A program made the translations under genes and the position numbers. Of a stretch of DNA of 36,422 nucleotides, positions 8,938-18,825 are shown piece after piece. The stretch lies in assembly GCA_012838035.1 (NCBI GenBank), contig DUQB01000014.1, positions 1-36,422 on the forward strand, read 5' to 3'. Position 1 is the first letter of the stretch. Each line of letters starts with the position of its first letter. The stretch comes from Bacillota bacterium. GTDB lineage: Bacteria > Bacillota > Limnochordia > DTU080. The notes under the pieces are model-generated. The model saw nothing but the letters and a program-made list of their open reading frames with translations. It searched no databases and was not told where the DNA came from.

Positions 8938-11463
8938 ATGAGTGAAACGACAAACGTCTTTTCGACGCTACATTTGACCGGCGAACACGTCCATACCGTT
9001 GTTCAGCAGTACCTGAAACGAAACGAGGCGATTTTCGTGTACAAAACACCATGGCGGATCACTACGTCCGTTCTGCTTATGTTAGTCTGTATGGTCGCAC
9101 CAAACTTGGCGGCTGCAGAGGAAGGGAATATGTCAGTGTGGTACTCATCTCTATATCCGCCGGATTGGGTTCCCGGGCATCACGACAGCCAGGGGCGATT
9201 CCTACAAGATTACTCCTTCGCAGGTTACCATGCGGGAGAAAAACCGCTCCCAGCCGATGTGCTTCCGCCCATATTCGATGTAACGCAGCCACCGTATTCA
9301 GCGGATCCCACCGGAAAAACCGACTCTACCAAAGCCATTCAGGCAGCCATTGACGCCGCCGGAGCGCTTGGCGGCGGTACGGTATACCTACCGGCGGGAA
9401 CCTATGCCGTCAGTATCCCCAGCTCGACCGCTAAAGCCGCTCTCCTCATTCAACACAGCAATATACGTCTCGTCGGCGACGGTCCGGATAAAACCTTCTT
9501 GCGTTTAGACAGTCATCAAGTCCGCAGCAAGGCTATGATTTTGGTGGCAGGAGAAAGCTGGTGGAACAGCGTGCTGCCCCATTCCACTCAACTGATCGCC
9601 GCCGATCTGCGGTATCCTACACAGATCATTCCGCTTGTAGGAACCCCGCAATATGAAGTGGGAGATTGGGTGGTCATTACCCACGATACCACGTTCGACT
9701 GGATACAAGATCACAATATGACGGACATGTGGAACCCGGGCGCCATTCCAGGGGTCGCCTTCTACCGGAAAGTGATCGCCGTCGACACCGAAAACAACAC
9801 CATTACCATAGACGCGCCGATCCGATACTACCTGTTGCAACGCGATAACGCACGCGTCTACCAAGTACCGAAGCATGTGGAAGAGGTTGGTTTATCGGGA
9901 TTCTCCATAGGGATGCGTCAACATCCGGGTACCGACGGTTGGGGAAGCGTTGATTATAATGTGCAGGGTACGTCGGCATGGGAGGTCCATGACTCTTACG
10001 CCATTCGCTTCAATCACGCGGTCAATTCGTGGATAACCAATGTGAAGTCCTATCGCCCCGAAGGCAACGACGTCATCCACTTGTTGTCCAACGGTATTCT
10101 ACTGTATCACAGCCGTTGGATCACGGTGTCCCATGTTGACCTGCGCAACCCGCAATACCTGGGCGGCGGGGGCAACGGCTACCTCTATACTTTGATGTCG
10201 AATGACGCCCTGATTATTCACAGCGCCGCTTATAACGGGCGCCATAATTTTGACTTTAAACAGGGCTACGCCAACGGAAACGTCATTAGCCAATGCTACT
10301 CTCATAGTCCTGCGGGTCTGCAATCCGACTTCCATATGCATCTGTCGCCGTCCAACCTCATCGACAACATCACGCTCGACTATGATCGCTTTAATGCCGG
10401 TTGGCGCGGTACGTCGGGTACCATTCCCCACGGCTTAACCACCACGCAAACCGTCCTTTGGAACACCAACGCGCAAAACTACTTGCCCAGCTCGCCAACG
10501 AGCATCATCAACTCCGAACAGTATGGGTGGGGTTATGTCATCGGTACGCAAGGTCCGGCATATAGAGTCAATTTAGGCTCCAATGCGCGCACGTTGCCCA
10601 TCGATTTCGCCGAAGGTATAGGTGATGCCGCTCATTTATACCCGCAATCGCTTTATGAAGATCAGCTGCAAAAACGGTTGGCCCGGCAAGGGATCATTCA
10701 CAACCCGGATTTGGATTTCTTGCCGCAACTACCGCGCATTGAAGCCATTTCGCCGCGCCAGGACCAAACGGTGAGCGGACATATTGAAGCGGTCTTTCAG
10801 ATCACGATTCCTGCCGGCGACTCTTTGCAGGACTTCCGGATCGATCTGGATGGTAAGAAAATCTACGCAGGAGCAACCTTACCGGAGAATCTCGTCATTG
10901 ACACCACGGCACTCTCCGACGGCAGGCATGAGTTGACTGCGTATGTCCGTTCGGAGCGAGGAAGAGAAGGCAGCCGCATCGTATATTTCAATTCCACGAA
11001 CTGGTGGACCCTTTACGATCTGCTTGATCCGCCTATGGTCACCACTTGGTTCGGCGTCATCGACCAATCAAAAACCAGCAGCCAATCAGCCGGATGGCGG
11101 TATGCCGACGATCAACCCGAAGGGCATGGCGATACAGGTCGATTGGTGCGGTCGAGTAATGATGAAGAGTATCTCATCTGGGAAACGCCGCAGTTACGCA
11201 AGTATTCCGTAACCGTTTATACCAGACCCGAGCTGGTCGACTATGTACAGTTAGCCGCCTCCTCAGACCAGGAAGAGTGGCAACTGCAGCAGTGGGACAT
11301 GAAAGTCGACGCCACCTTCGCCAATGGGCTGAGCCGCATCTTCTTAACCGGCGAAGTATCTCCTTCAGCCAAAGCCAACTGGTTCCGCCTCCTCTTACCG
11401 CCCAGCGAAATTGGGCCTGACGATTTCCAGTTGGGTGAAGTCCAGCTGCGCGGTATCAAGTAA
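8938..11463 (+). CDS. Secreted pectate-lyase-superfamily (beta-helix) protein with Ig-like and shared C-terminal module
   Basis: 'YSADPTGKTDSTKAIQAAIDAAGALGGGTVYLPAGTY' is the pectate-lyase-superfamily N-terminal signature; right-handed beta-helix-like repeats follow. Confidence 0.9.
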   Translation: MSETTNVFSTLHLTGEHVHTVVQQYLKRNEAIFVYKTPWRITTSVLLMLVCMVAPNLAAAEEGNMSVWYSSLYPPDWVPGHHDSQGRFLQDYSFAGYHAGEKPLPADVLPPIFDVTQPPYSADPTGKTDSTKAIQAAIDAAGALGGGTVYLPAGTYAVSIPSSTAKAALLIQHSNIRLVGDGPDKTFLRLDSHQVRSKAMILVAGESWWNSVLPHSTQLIAADLRYPTQIIPLVGTPQYEVGDWVVITHDTTFDWIQDHNMTDMWNPGAIPGVAFYRKVIAVDTENNTITIDAPIRYYLLQRDNARVYQVPKHVEEVGLSGFSIGMRQHPGTDGWGSVDYNVQGTSAWEVHDSYAIRFNHAVNSWITNVKSYRPEGNDVIHLLSNGILLYHSRWITVSHVDLRNPQYLGGGGNGYLYTLMSNDALIIHSAAYNGRHNFDFKQGYANGNVISQCYSHSPAGLQSDFHMHLSPSNLIDNITLDYDRFNAGWRGTSGTIPHGLTTTQTVLWNTNAQNYLPSSPTSIINSEQYGWGYVIGTQGPAYRVNLGSNARTLPIDFAEGIGDAAHLYPQSLYEDQLQKRLARQGIIHNPDLDFLPQLPRIEAISPRQDQTVSGHIEAVFQITIPAGDSLQDFRIDLDGKKIYAGATLPENLVIDTTALSDGRHELTAYVRSERGREGSRIVYFNSTNWWTLYDLLDPPMVTTWFGVIDQSKTSSQSAGWRYADDQPEGHGDTGRLVRSSNDEEYLIWETPQLRKYSVTVYTRPELVDYVQLAASSDQEEWQLQQWDMKVDATFANGLSRIFLTGEVSPSAKANWFRLLLPPSEIGPDDFQLGEVQLRGIK

Positions 11464-11680
11464 CCGACGCCAAACAGCAGACAACACGATAATATACCGC
11501 ATCCACAAGCCGATCCGTGCCGCCCGCCGGCTGCGCATCGGCTTGTGATCTTCATTGCCGGGATGCGTTGTGCAGACCGGAAAAGCGAAAAAAGCGCCTT
11601 CTTCCCCCAATAAGCGAACCCGACGCAGGAGACAGGCTGCGCGTGCAGTATCCGCCATATATGAAGTGGAGGTGACGCGT

Positions 11681-12736
11681 ATGACTATCCCACTTTGGGG
11701 GGACCAGTACTTTTCCACATTGGCGGCAAGTACATATAGGGAGTACGCCTTTAGAGCCCGTAACACGAAGGAGTTCCGGCAGTGGCAGCGTGCCTTTCGG
11801 TCGCGTTTGCATGCTGTATTGGGGCTCCACCGTATTCAAGAAGGCGGCGTAACCGATTTGGCGCCGCGCATGATCAAGCAGGAAGCATTTGCCGACCACG
11901 TGCGAGAAGAGTGGCGCATCACGACAGAGCCTGGTTTTGAGTTACCCTTTTTCTTGTTACGTCCTTTAGACAAGAGTACACGGAGCCGCCCCGTGGTCAT
12001 CACCCCGCACGGACACGGCATCCACGGCAAACATACCTATGTAGGCGCTGGTAACGAATCTGCGCCGGACGCCGAAGGCGATCGCGACATTGCCCTGCAG
12101 GCCGTAAGGCAGGGGTATTTGGCCCTAGCGCCGGATATGCGCGCTTTTGCCGCAATGCGGCTCTCAGAGGATATAAAGGCCGAACGCACCAGCTCGTGTC
12201 AATTGCTGCAGTTGCGTGCCATTATGTTCGGCCGTACTCTTATCGGTGAACGAGTTTGGGATATGATGCGTTTGGTCGACTTTGCCGCCACGTTGCCCGA
12301 TGCGGATCTCGACAGGATACTGATTACGGGCAACTCCGGCGGAGGCACGGTCACTTTGTTTGCCGCAGCCTGCGACACACGTTTCCATATGGCCATACCC
12401 GGCTCGTATTTCTGCACCTTTGCCGGTTCTATCGGACATGTGTCTCACTGCGCCTGCAATTACGTTCCCGGGATTATGCAACTCGGTGAGATGTACGACA
12501 TCGCCGGTCTAATTGCACCTCGTCCCTTTCTGGCTGTACATGGCAGTCAGGATCGTATTTTTCCCCGACCGGCCACGGAGGAAGCCTTTGCGCGACTCAA
12601 GAAGATATATCAGACGGCAGGTGCTGAAGAGGCTTGTCAGATCCACTTCGGCGCCGAAGGCCACCGGTACTACAAAGAACCTGTGTGGCCGTTCGTGAAA
12701 CAGTGGTTCCAAGAAAACGGAGGCAAGCATAGATGA
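11681..12736 (+). CDS. Dienelactone-hydrolase / acetyl-xylan-esterase-like alpha/beta hydrolase
   Basis: 'ILITGNSGGGTVTLFAA' nucleophile elbow, 'HGSQDRIFP' and 'GAEGHRYY'. ATG at 11681 with GGAGGTG RBS. Confidence 0.85.
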   Translation: MTIPLWGDQYFSTLAASTYREYAFRARNTKEFRQWQRAFRSRLHAVLGLHRIQEGGVTDLAPRMIKQEAFADHVREEWRITTEPGFELPFFLLRPLDKSTRSRPVVITPHGHGIHGKHTYVGAGNESAPDAEGDRDIALQAVRQGYLALAPDMRAFAAMRLSEDIKAERTSSCQLLQLRAIMFGRTLIGERVWDMMRLVDFAATLPDADLDRILITGNSGGGTVTLFAAACDTRFHMAIPGSYFCTFAGSIGHVSHCACNYVPGIMQLGEMYDIAGLIAPRPFLAVHGSQDRIFPRPATEEAFARLKKIYQTAGAEEACQIHFGAEGHRYYKEPVWPFVKQWFQENGGKHR

Positions 12737-14061
12737 AGAAACGGTATGTTGTTGTGGGTTTGGGCAACCGTGGACCGAGCATGTTTGTAAAGCCGCTGGT
12801 ACGCCAATATTCTGATGTAGCCGAACTCGTAGGCATCTGTGACATCAACCCGCATCGGTTGGAGCTGGTGCGCAGCGAGTTGGACAATACAGTTCCGGGG
12901 TTCACCAGCTTTACGCAGATGCTCGATGAGGTGCGGTGCGACGTCGTCATCGTCGCTACGCCCTGTGGTACTCACCACGAGTTAATCATTGCCGCACTGG
13001 ACCGCGATCTGGATGTGATCACCGAAAAGGCCTTGACCGTTGACGCGGAGAAAGTAAGGGCCATCTTGGCAGCTGAAGCGCGAAGCAAGGGCCGGCTGAC
13101 CGTTACCTTTAACTACCGCTATGCGCCGTACGTAACGGCATTGAAGCAACTACTCAAAGATGGAACGATCGGCGACATCCATTCGGTGGAGTTTCACTGG
13201 TTCCTCGATACGTTACATGGAGCCGATTACTACCGCCGCTGGCACCGGAGAAAAGAGAACAGCGGTGGTTTACTGGTGCACAAAGCCACGCACCACTTCG
13301 ATCTGATCAACTGGGTGATCGATGCGGAACCGCAAGTTGTGTTCGCCACCGGTCGACGCCATTTCTATGGCGATAACCGTCCTTCCCCCAGCGATCGTTG
13401 CCTTAACTGCCCTGCCGGCGACGACTGCGAGTTCCATCTGGACTTGACGCAAAACGGTTCTCTGCGCCGATTGTATCTTGATGCCGAAAAGCATGACGGC
13501 TATCTGCGCGATCGTTGCGTATTCAGCCCGGACATAAACATTGAGGATACCATGCATGTGCTGGCCACATACACCAAAGAAATCCAGCTGAGCTACACGC
13601 TGACGAGCGCTTCGCCCTTTGAAGGGTGGACCATGGTGGTCAACGGCAGCAAGGGACGGTTGGAAGCAAGCGAAGCTCACTCTTTCGTACCGACGGAAGA
13701 GCGCGTATTTGCCCAACGTGTAAAAGCTGCCAAACCGCTTGATGCGGCACAAGCTGCAGCCGGCATGCTGGAACCTGCCACAGAGCGAACCATCCGCGTC
13801 TATCCGTTATACGGCGGCGTAGAAGTGCACAAAGTACCGGTCGATCGCAGTGCGCACGGCGGCGGCGACAGCAGACTGCGTGAGATGTTGTTCCGCGCGC
13901 ACGTTCCCGATCCCCTTGGGCATGCCGCCGACAGCTGGGCCGGCGTTCTATCCGTTTTGCTCGGCGTAGCGGCAAATGAATCCATAGCCACCGGATTGCC
14001 TGTAAGAATCGCCGATTTACTAGGCGAGGAATTTACCCCGACCGAATGGCGCAAGAACTAG
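12733..14061 (+). CDS. Gfo/Idh/MocA family oxidoreductase
   Basis: 'YVVVGLGNRGPSMFVKPL' NAD-binding start, 'ITEKALTVDAEKVRAIL' (EKP-like), 'LLVHKATHHFDLINW'. ATGA overlap with preceding esterase. Confidence 0.93.
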   Translation: MKKRYVVVGLGNRGPSMFVKPLVRQYSDVAELVGICDINPHRLELVRSELDNTVPGFTSFTQMLDEVRCDVVIVATPCGTHHELIIAALDRDLDVITEKALTVDAEKVRAILAAEARSKGRLTVTFNYRYAPYVTALKQLLKDGTIGDIHSVEFHWFLDTLHGADYYRRWHRRKENSGGLLVHKATHHFDLINWVIDAEPQVVFATGRRHFYGDNRPSPSDRCLNCPAGDDCEFHLDLTQNGSLRRLYLDAEKHDGYLRDRCVFSPDINIEDTMHVLATYTKEIQLSYTLTSASPFEGWTMVVNGSKGRLEASEAHSFVPTEERVFAQRVKAAKPLDAAQAAAGMLEPATERTIRVYPLYGGVEVHKVPVDRSAHGGGDSRLREMLFRAHVPDPLGHAADSWAGVLSVLLGVAANESIATGLPVRIADLLGEEFTPTEWRKN

Positions 14062-14079
14062 TCCCTACCGTATACTACC

Positions 14080-14106
14080 GAACCCGCCGCACCAGCGGGT
14101 TCTTTT
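14080..14106 (+). terminator. Intrinsic terminator after esterase-oxidoreductase operon
   Basis: GAACCCGC (14080-14087) / GCGGGTTC (14095-14102) followed by TTTTC. Confidence 0.9.
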
Positions 14107-14286
14107 CATTTACTTTCGTCACCGTAGATTGCTTGTCTATCAAAAAAGGGTGTAAATAGGCCCAAGCCGAAGAACCATATAGTGCCGGACATGAAACAGC
14201 CGGTAGCTTTCACTCCCCGGTTGGGGGAGTATATACTGCATCGCCGTGTCTATTAGGCGTCATATCTCCGGAGAGGAGGAACTCGC

Positions 14287-15336
14287 TTGTCTTTTACCGA
14301 GCGTTACGATGTCATTGTCGTCGGCGCCGCATTCGCCGGCGTCAGTTGTGCGCAGGAACTGCAGCGCCATGGCGTGCGCGGCTTACTGCTTGATCGCTGG
14401 GAACCCGGATCGCACTGTAATTCAGCCTGTCTAGCGCCTTTACATACCATTGAGCAGTACGGAGCCGCCGATTCCATCTTGGAAACATACGACCGCATCA
14501 CGATTCACACGCCGGTTGGCGACGCCATATGGCAACTTCCCGTGTTCGGCTGCATCTTCGATTACCGCCGCTTCTTCCAAGCGATGTTACGACACACTCC
14601 CATTGAGTTTCGCCAGGTGCGAGTGATCAACTTGGAGCAGGATACTCTGGTTACGTCGGAAGGCCGGCTGTGGGCAGACACCTATGTGGATGCATCGGGA
14701 TGGCGAGCCGTATTGGCCAACTCGGTGGAGCCTACCTATTGGGAATCGGGTGCCGGCCATCTGGGCGTAGGTGTGGAAACCGAGTTGGATTATCCGACTG
14801 AGGGTTTACATTTATACATCGATCCACCTTTGCTCAACGGCTACGCTTGGGCGTTTGGCTGTCAAAAAGCCACGCGTTTCGGCGTGGCCAGTTTTCAGCC
14901 GTGCAATGCCATACGCGACCACTTGGCGCAGTTTGTGCGCCGCTTCGGTATCACTGAACTCGGTCCGCTCCGAGGTACACGCATCCCCTTCGGCTTGCGT
15001 CAACCGGTTTTAGATAAGGTGTTTGTCGCCGGTGACGCCGCCGGCCAAGCGATTCCCGCCAGTGCCGAAGGCATCCGTCCGGCATTGCATGCGGGTAAAA
15101 AATTAGGCAGGTTACTCGTCGGCGTCTTCCATGGCGAGTATGATTTGGCACAAGCGAAGCAAGCTTATCGCCGGTACCACCGGATTCAGCATAAAACCTA
15201 CCGCTCAATGTACGCTTTTCAACACCTGGTGATGACGCTTCCGTCTCGCCTTTGCCTGCAGTTACTACGTCTGCTGGAGCGACCGACGTTCATGTCTCTT
15301 CTTTGGCGTTACTATGGTGCGGTTTTTGAGGATTAA
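14287..15336 (+). CDS. FAD-dependent oxidoreductase (geranylgeranyl-reductase-like)
   Basis: 'YDVIVVGAAFAGVSCAQELQRHG' FAD-binding motif, 'VFVAGDAAGQAIPASAEGIRPAL'. TTG start after GAGAGGAGG. Confidence 0.88.
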   Translation: MSFTERYDVIVVGAAFAGVSCAQELQRHGVRGLLLDRWEPGSHCNSACLAPLHTIEQYGAADSILETYDRITIHTPVGDAIWQLPVFGCIFDYRRFFQAMLRHTPIEFRQVRVINLEQDTLVTSEGRLWADTYVDASGWRAVLANSVEPTYWESGAGHLGVGVETELDYPTEGLHLYIDPPLLNGYAWAFGCQKATRFGVASFQPCNAIRDHLAQFVRRFGITELGPLRGTRIPFGLRQPVLDKVFVAGDAAGQAIPASAEGIRPALHAGKKLGRLLVGVFHGEYDLAQAKQAYRRYHRIQHKTYRSMYAFQHLVMTLPSRLCLQLLRLLERPTFMSLLWRYYGAVFED

Positions 15337-15545
15337 CATTACGACGGACCGCACGAACGCCCTACACGTCATTTCTCCCCGATAGCGACCCTTGCATCAA
15401 TCTCTATTGCCCATGCGTTTGGGGCATGCCCTTGCCTCCCATCCCTGCTTAACCAGGTATTACCACAAGGGCTGTACCCCTATTACGCCCAAGTGAATAT
15501 GGGCAGGGTTGTCTGATCAGGTACATTTTGGATGGGAGGCTATTT

Positions 15546-16709
15546 ATGTGGAAAAGGTTTAGTCTTGGTATTGTCATAGCCTTACTTGCTGCTTTAATCA
15601 GTGGCTGCAGCTGGTTATGGGGTGAGCCCCTATACCAGATCGTACTGAACGTTGAAGGCCTATCAACTTGCAGCTCAGCGCATGTAATCTCTTGGCAAGC
15701 GCAAAGCCCAGGCCGTCAGGAGCAGACTGGGATAGTCGACGTTGCGGACGCAACCCTGCAAATACCGCTTAAGATTGCTCCGGGCGTGTGGCAGTTTTCG
15801 CTGCAACTTACAGATGCCGATGGCTTACAACACTATAGCGACACGCAGGAACAGCTGATAGACAATCCTGGTCAACAAGTCGTATTTATCATTGAGTGCC
15901 CCATCGAGGAGCCGCCTGCGGAAGAAATCGAAGTCCCCGACGAAGAACCTGAACCGCCTGAAGAAGAGCCGGAACAACCCGTTGAGGAACCCGAACTCAC
16001 CTGGACCGCTTGGTATGGCGAATTACAACCATCTCCTACCGGTCTGCTGCAAGGACCGAACAACTACCAAACGCCGTATTACATCATAGACAGCGGGGTT
16101 CCCGGGCCTGTGCTGCTGATCACCGGTGGTATGCACGGCAATGAACCGGCTGGGTCGCGTGCAGCTTGGCGCTTTGTCAATTACACCCCTATAAAGGGCA
16201 AACTGGTGATCATACCAGAGGTGAATAGACTAGGCTTAAAGGCAAATAATCGCACCGGCAGTTATCCGGGAGATCCGAATCGCGATTACCCCCGCAGTAA
16301 AAGCGAATCGGCAGACGACAAGCTTTCTCGCAACATCTGGCAGTTGGTGCAAGATCAGCAGGTCACTTGGCTTATGGATCTACATGAAGGTTACGATTAT
16401 CATAAGCTCAACAAAGACTCCGTGGGGCAATCCGTCATCATGCATAAAGGCACTGCCGCGCAGCATGCCGCACGCGATAAAGTGGTGAACGCGATGATTG
16501 CCGCGGCCAATAAAACGGTAAGCAAATCCGGCCATCATTTCAGCCACCTGCACAATCCGATTGTCGGCAGTCTGGCCAGAGCCGCCGGCGATTATTTAGG
16601 CGTAGCCGGCATGATTATTGAGACAAGCCGTAAACAGCCTTTGTCATTGCGCATTGAGCAGCACGAAACCATGGTGAGTACGGCTATGCGAGAACTGGGT
16701 ATGCTGTAG
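15546..16709 (+). CDS. Lipoprotein with Glu/Pro-rich linker and succinylglutamate desuccinylase/aspartoacylase-like (M14 superfamily) domain
   Basis: Lipobox 'ALISGC'; linker 'EEPPAEEIEVPDEEPEPPEEEPEQPVEEPE'; 'GGMHGNEPAG' (HxxE zinc ligands), 'NRDYPR', 'MDLHEGYDYH'. ATG at 15546 with GGGAGG. Confidence 0.85.
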   Translation: MWKRFSLGIVIALLAALISGCSWLWGEPLYQIVLNVEGLSTCSSAHVISWQAQSPGRQEQTGIVDVADATLQIPLKIAPGVWQFSLQLTDADGLQHYSDTQEQLIDNPGQQVVFIIECPIEEPPAEEIEVPDEEPEPPEEEPEQPVEEPELTWTAWYGELQPSPTGLLQGPNNYQTPYYIIDSGVPGPVLLITGGMHGNEPAGSRAAWRFVNYTPIKGKLVIIPEVNRLGLKANNRTGSYPGDPNRDYPRSKSESADDKLSRNIWQLVQDQQVTWLMDLHEGYDYHKLNKDSVGQSVIMHKGTAAQHAARDKVVNAMIAAANKTVSKSGHHFSHLHNPIVGSLARAAGDYLGVAGMIIETSRKQPLSLRIEQHETMVSTAMRELGML

Positions 16710-16779
16710 GAGCCTGTTTTGCAGCACGTGCATAGGGGGCGGGGGGCGGATTTTCCACCCTTCCACCCCCCGTTCCTTC

Positions 16780-18792
16780 TCACAATCGTCTGGCGGCATG
16801 GTAACCCTCATGGATAGCATGGATCACTTTGCGTGCACCGTTGACGTCTCCTACAGGAATAACCGGGTAAGGCCGATTGCGCAGTTGCTCGTAGAGAGTC
16901 GGATCAGCCCCGATGCCCAATGCGAGCACAAACGTATCAGCATCTATGCTGACTTGACCGGCATCGGTAGCGCAGAGCACTTGGTTTGCGCGAAACTCCA
17001 CAATCCGGTGTTTAAGCCGCATCTCTACGCCATCTTCCGCCAATCGCCCCATGACCGCCCAGCGGGTGAAGATCTCCACCGCAGGTAGGATATCCGGCAA
17101 TTGATCGACCAGCACCACCTTTTTGCCGTAGCTTTCCGCTAAGTACATGGCCGTTTCGCAGCCCACGAAGCCGGCGCCGCATACGACCACTCTGTCTTCA
17201 GGAGGAATCCGGCCGTCCAGAACGTCTAAAGCGTTGAATACATTCGGTTGATCAATGCCGTCAATAGGCGGCACAAGCATCTTACCGCCCGTAGCGACAA
17301 CTACTGCATCCGGCGCTTCGACAGCTACCATTTCGGGGGTTACTTCACAGCCCAGTTTAACAGTCACCCGCAGCCGCCCCAGTTCGGCTATCTGCCAGTC
17401 TAAAAATTGCCGATAATCCTGTTTGAATTCAGGAATAGCCCCATAGCGCAGCATGCCGCCGAGACGCTTCTCTTTGTCGTACAATGTGACCTGATGTCCT
17501 CGCAAAGCAGCGACCCGAGCAGCTTCCATACCTGCAGGTCCACCGCCGATTACCATGATGTTCTTGGGCCTCTCCGGTGTTGTCGGTTTAACAAACGATT
17601 CATGTTCTTGACCCGCCTCCGCATTCACCGCGCAAACGAGACCTTTGTAACTGAGTACCGAGCCTAGGCATTCGTTACACCTAACGCACCGCCGAATGCT
17701 CTGCGGTCGATTCTCCAGTACCTTCTTGGGCATATCCGGATCAGCAATCATTTGCCTACCAAACGATATGAGGTCCGCTTGCTTTTGGGCGATGACTTCT
17801 TCGCCCATCTCCGGCGAGATACCGCATACTGCGATGACGGGGATAGACACATGCTGCTTAATTGCTGCGGCCAGCCGAATCAGATTGCCGCGCGGCACAT
17901 AATGCGGCGGTACCCAAACACCAATGCTTACGCCTTCGCTTAAGCGGCTGCCCGCTGCCACTTGGGCGCCGTTTAGTACGTTCGCAAACTTCTCCATCCT
18001 GGAATCCCAAGTGCCGGCAGTAACATGAATGGCGTCCGCGCCGGCGTTCTCAGCCATCCTGGCAAAACCAACGGCTTCTTCCAAGGTAATGCCGCCGGGA
18101 ACATCCTCTTCGGCTGATAAGCGATAGATAACAGGGTAATCCTGCCCTGCCCTTTCTTTTACCGCCTTGATGATCTCCAGGCAGAAACGGGCTCTATTCT
18201 CCAAACTACCGCCGTACTTATCCGTCCTCCGATTCGTATATCCCGACAAGAACTGCAGCGGCAAATAACCGTGCGCCCCGTGGATCTCTACCGCATCAAA
18301 ACCGGCGATTCCCGCACGTTCCGCCGTAGCGGCATAAGCTTGGATCAGCTCTTCGATCTCAGCGATGGTCAGCGCTACGGGTTTGTCGTCAGGCAGCAAA
18401 AAGGTTCCTATGCCGGATGGCGAAACGGGTTGTTGACCGGTTATGGCTTCTCCGGCAAAACAGCCGCCATGCGCTATCTGTAAAGCGATTTTCGCCCCAC
18501 CGGAGTGCGCTGCTCGCACCAACCTGCCCAGACCGGGGATATAACCCAAGCCTGTGCATGCCAGTTCGCCTGGGATCACCTTGCCCCTCGCCTCCGGGCA
18601 ACAGACTTCCGTGATGATTAAACCGATGCCGGTGTTAGCCCTCCTGGCATAATATTCCACAATAGCATCCGACACGGTGCCGTCCAAATTAGTAAGGTTG
18701 GTCCCCATTCCGGGTTGGACCATGCGATTGCGCAATCTCATAACACCGATGCTGATCGGCTGAGTTAAATAACGAAACGCCACCCCACACAC
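16780..18792 (-). CDS. NADH:flavin oxidoreductase, OYE family with C-terminal NAD(P)/FAD domain (2,4-dienoyl-CoA reductase / BaiCD-like)
   Basis: 'EIHGAHGYLPLQFLSGYTNRRTDKYGGSLENRARF' OYE signature; 'CVRCNECLGS...C' Fe-S ligands; 'VIGGGPAGMEAARVAALRGHQVTLYDK'. Confidence 0.95.
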   Translation of the reverse strand: MCGVAFRYLTQPISIGVMRLRNRMVQPGMGTNLTNLDGTVSDAIVEYYARRANTGIGLIITEVCCPEARGKVIPGELACTGLGYIPGLGRLVRAAHSGGAKIALQIAHGGCFAGEAITGQQPVSPSGIGTFLLPDDKPVALTIAEIEELIQAYAATAERAGIAGFDAVEIHGAHGYLPLQFLSGYTNRRTDKYGGSLENRARFCLEIIKAVKERAGQDYPVIYRLSAEEDVPGGITLEEAVGFARMAENAGADAIHVTAGTWDSRMEKFANVLNGAQVAAGSRLSEGVSIGVWVPPHYVPRGNLIRLAAAIKQHVSIPVIAVCGISPEMGEEVIAQKQADLISFGRQMIADPDMPKKVLENRPQSIRRCVRCNECLGSVLSYKGLVCAVNAEAGQEHESFVKPTTPERPKNIMVIGGGPAGMEAARVAALRGHQVTLYDKEKRLGGMLRYGAIPEFKQDYRQFLDWQIAELGRLRVTVKLGCEVTPEMVAVEAPDAVVVATGGKMLVPPIDGIDQPNVFNALDVLDGRIPPEDRVVVCGAGFVGCETAMYLAESYGKKVVLVDQLPDILPAVEIFTRWAVMGRLAEDGVEMRLKHRIVEFRANQVLCATDAGQVSIDADTFVLALGIGADPTLYEQLRNRPYPVIPVGDVNGARKVIHAIHEGYHAARRL

Positions 18793-18825
18793 CCTCTCTC
18801 CGAGCCACAGCCCTGCCTACGATGC

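Noticed and set aside
11555-11680. N-terminal extension of the esterase ORF (MPGCVVQTGKAKKAPSSPNKRTRRRRQAARAV...)
   Set aside because: ATG at 11681 has a strong GGAGGTG RBS; the extension is low-complexity and has no supporting signal.
13270-13752. 160-aa antisense ORF inside the Gfo/Idh/MocA gene
   Set aside because: Fully antisense to a confident CDS, no recognisable domain; best explained as a by-product of codon composition.
17620-17690. Cysteine spacing C-x2-C-x2-C in the OYE-family Fe-S motif as a possible novelty
   Set aside because: The same spacing occurs in known relatives such as trimethylamine dehydrogenase, so it is not unusual.
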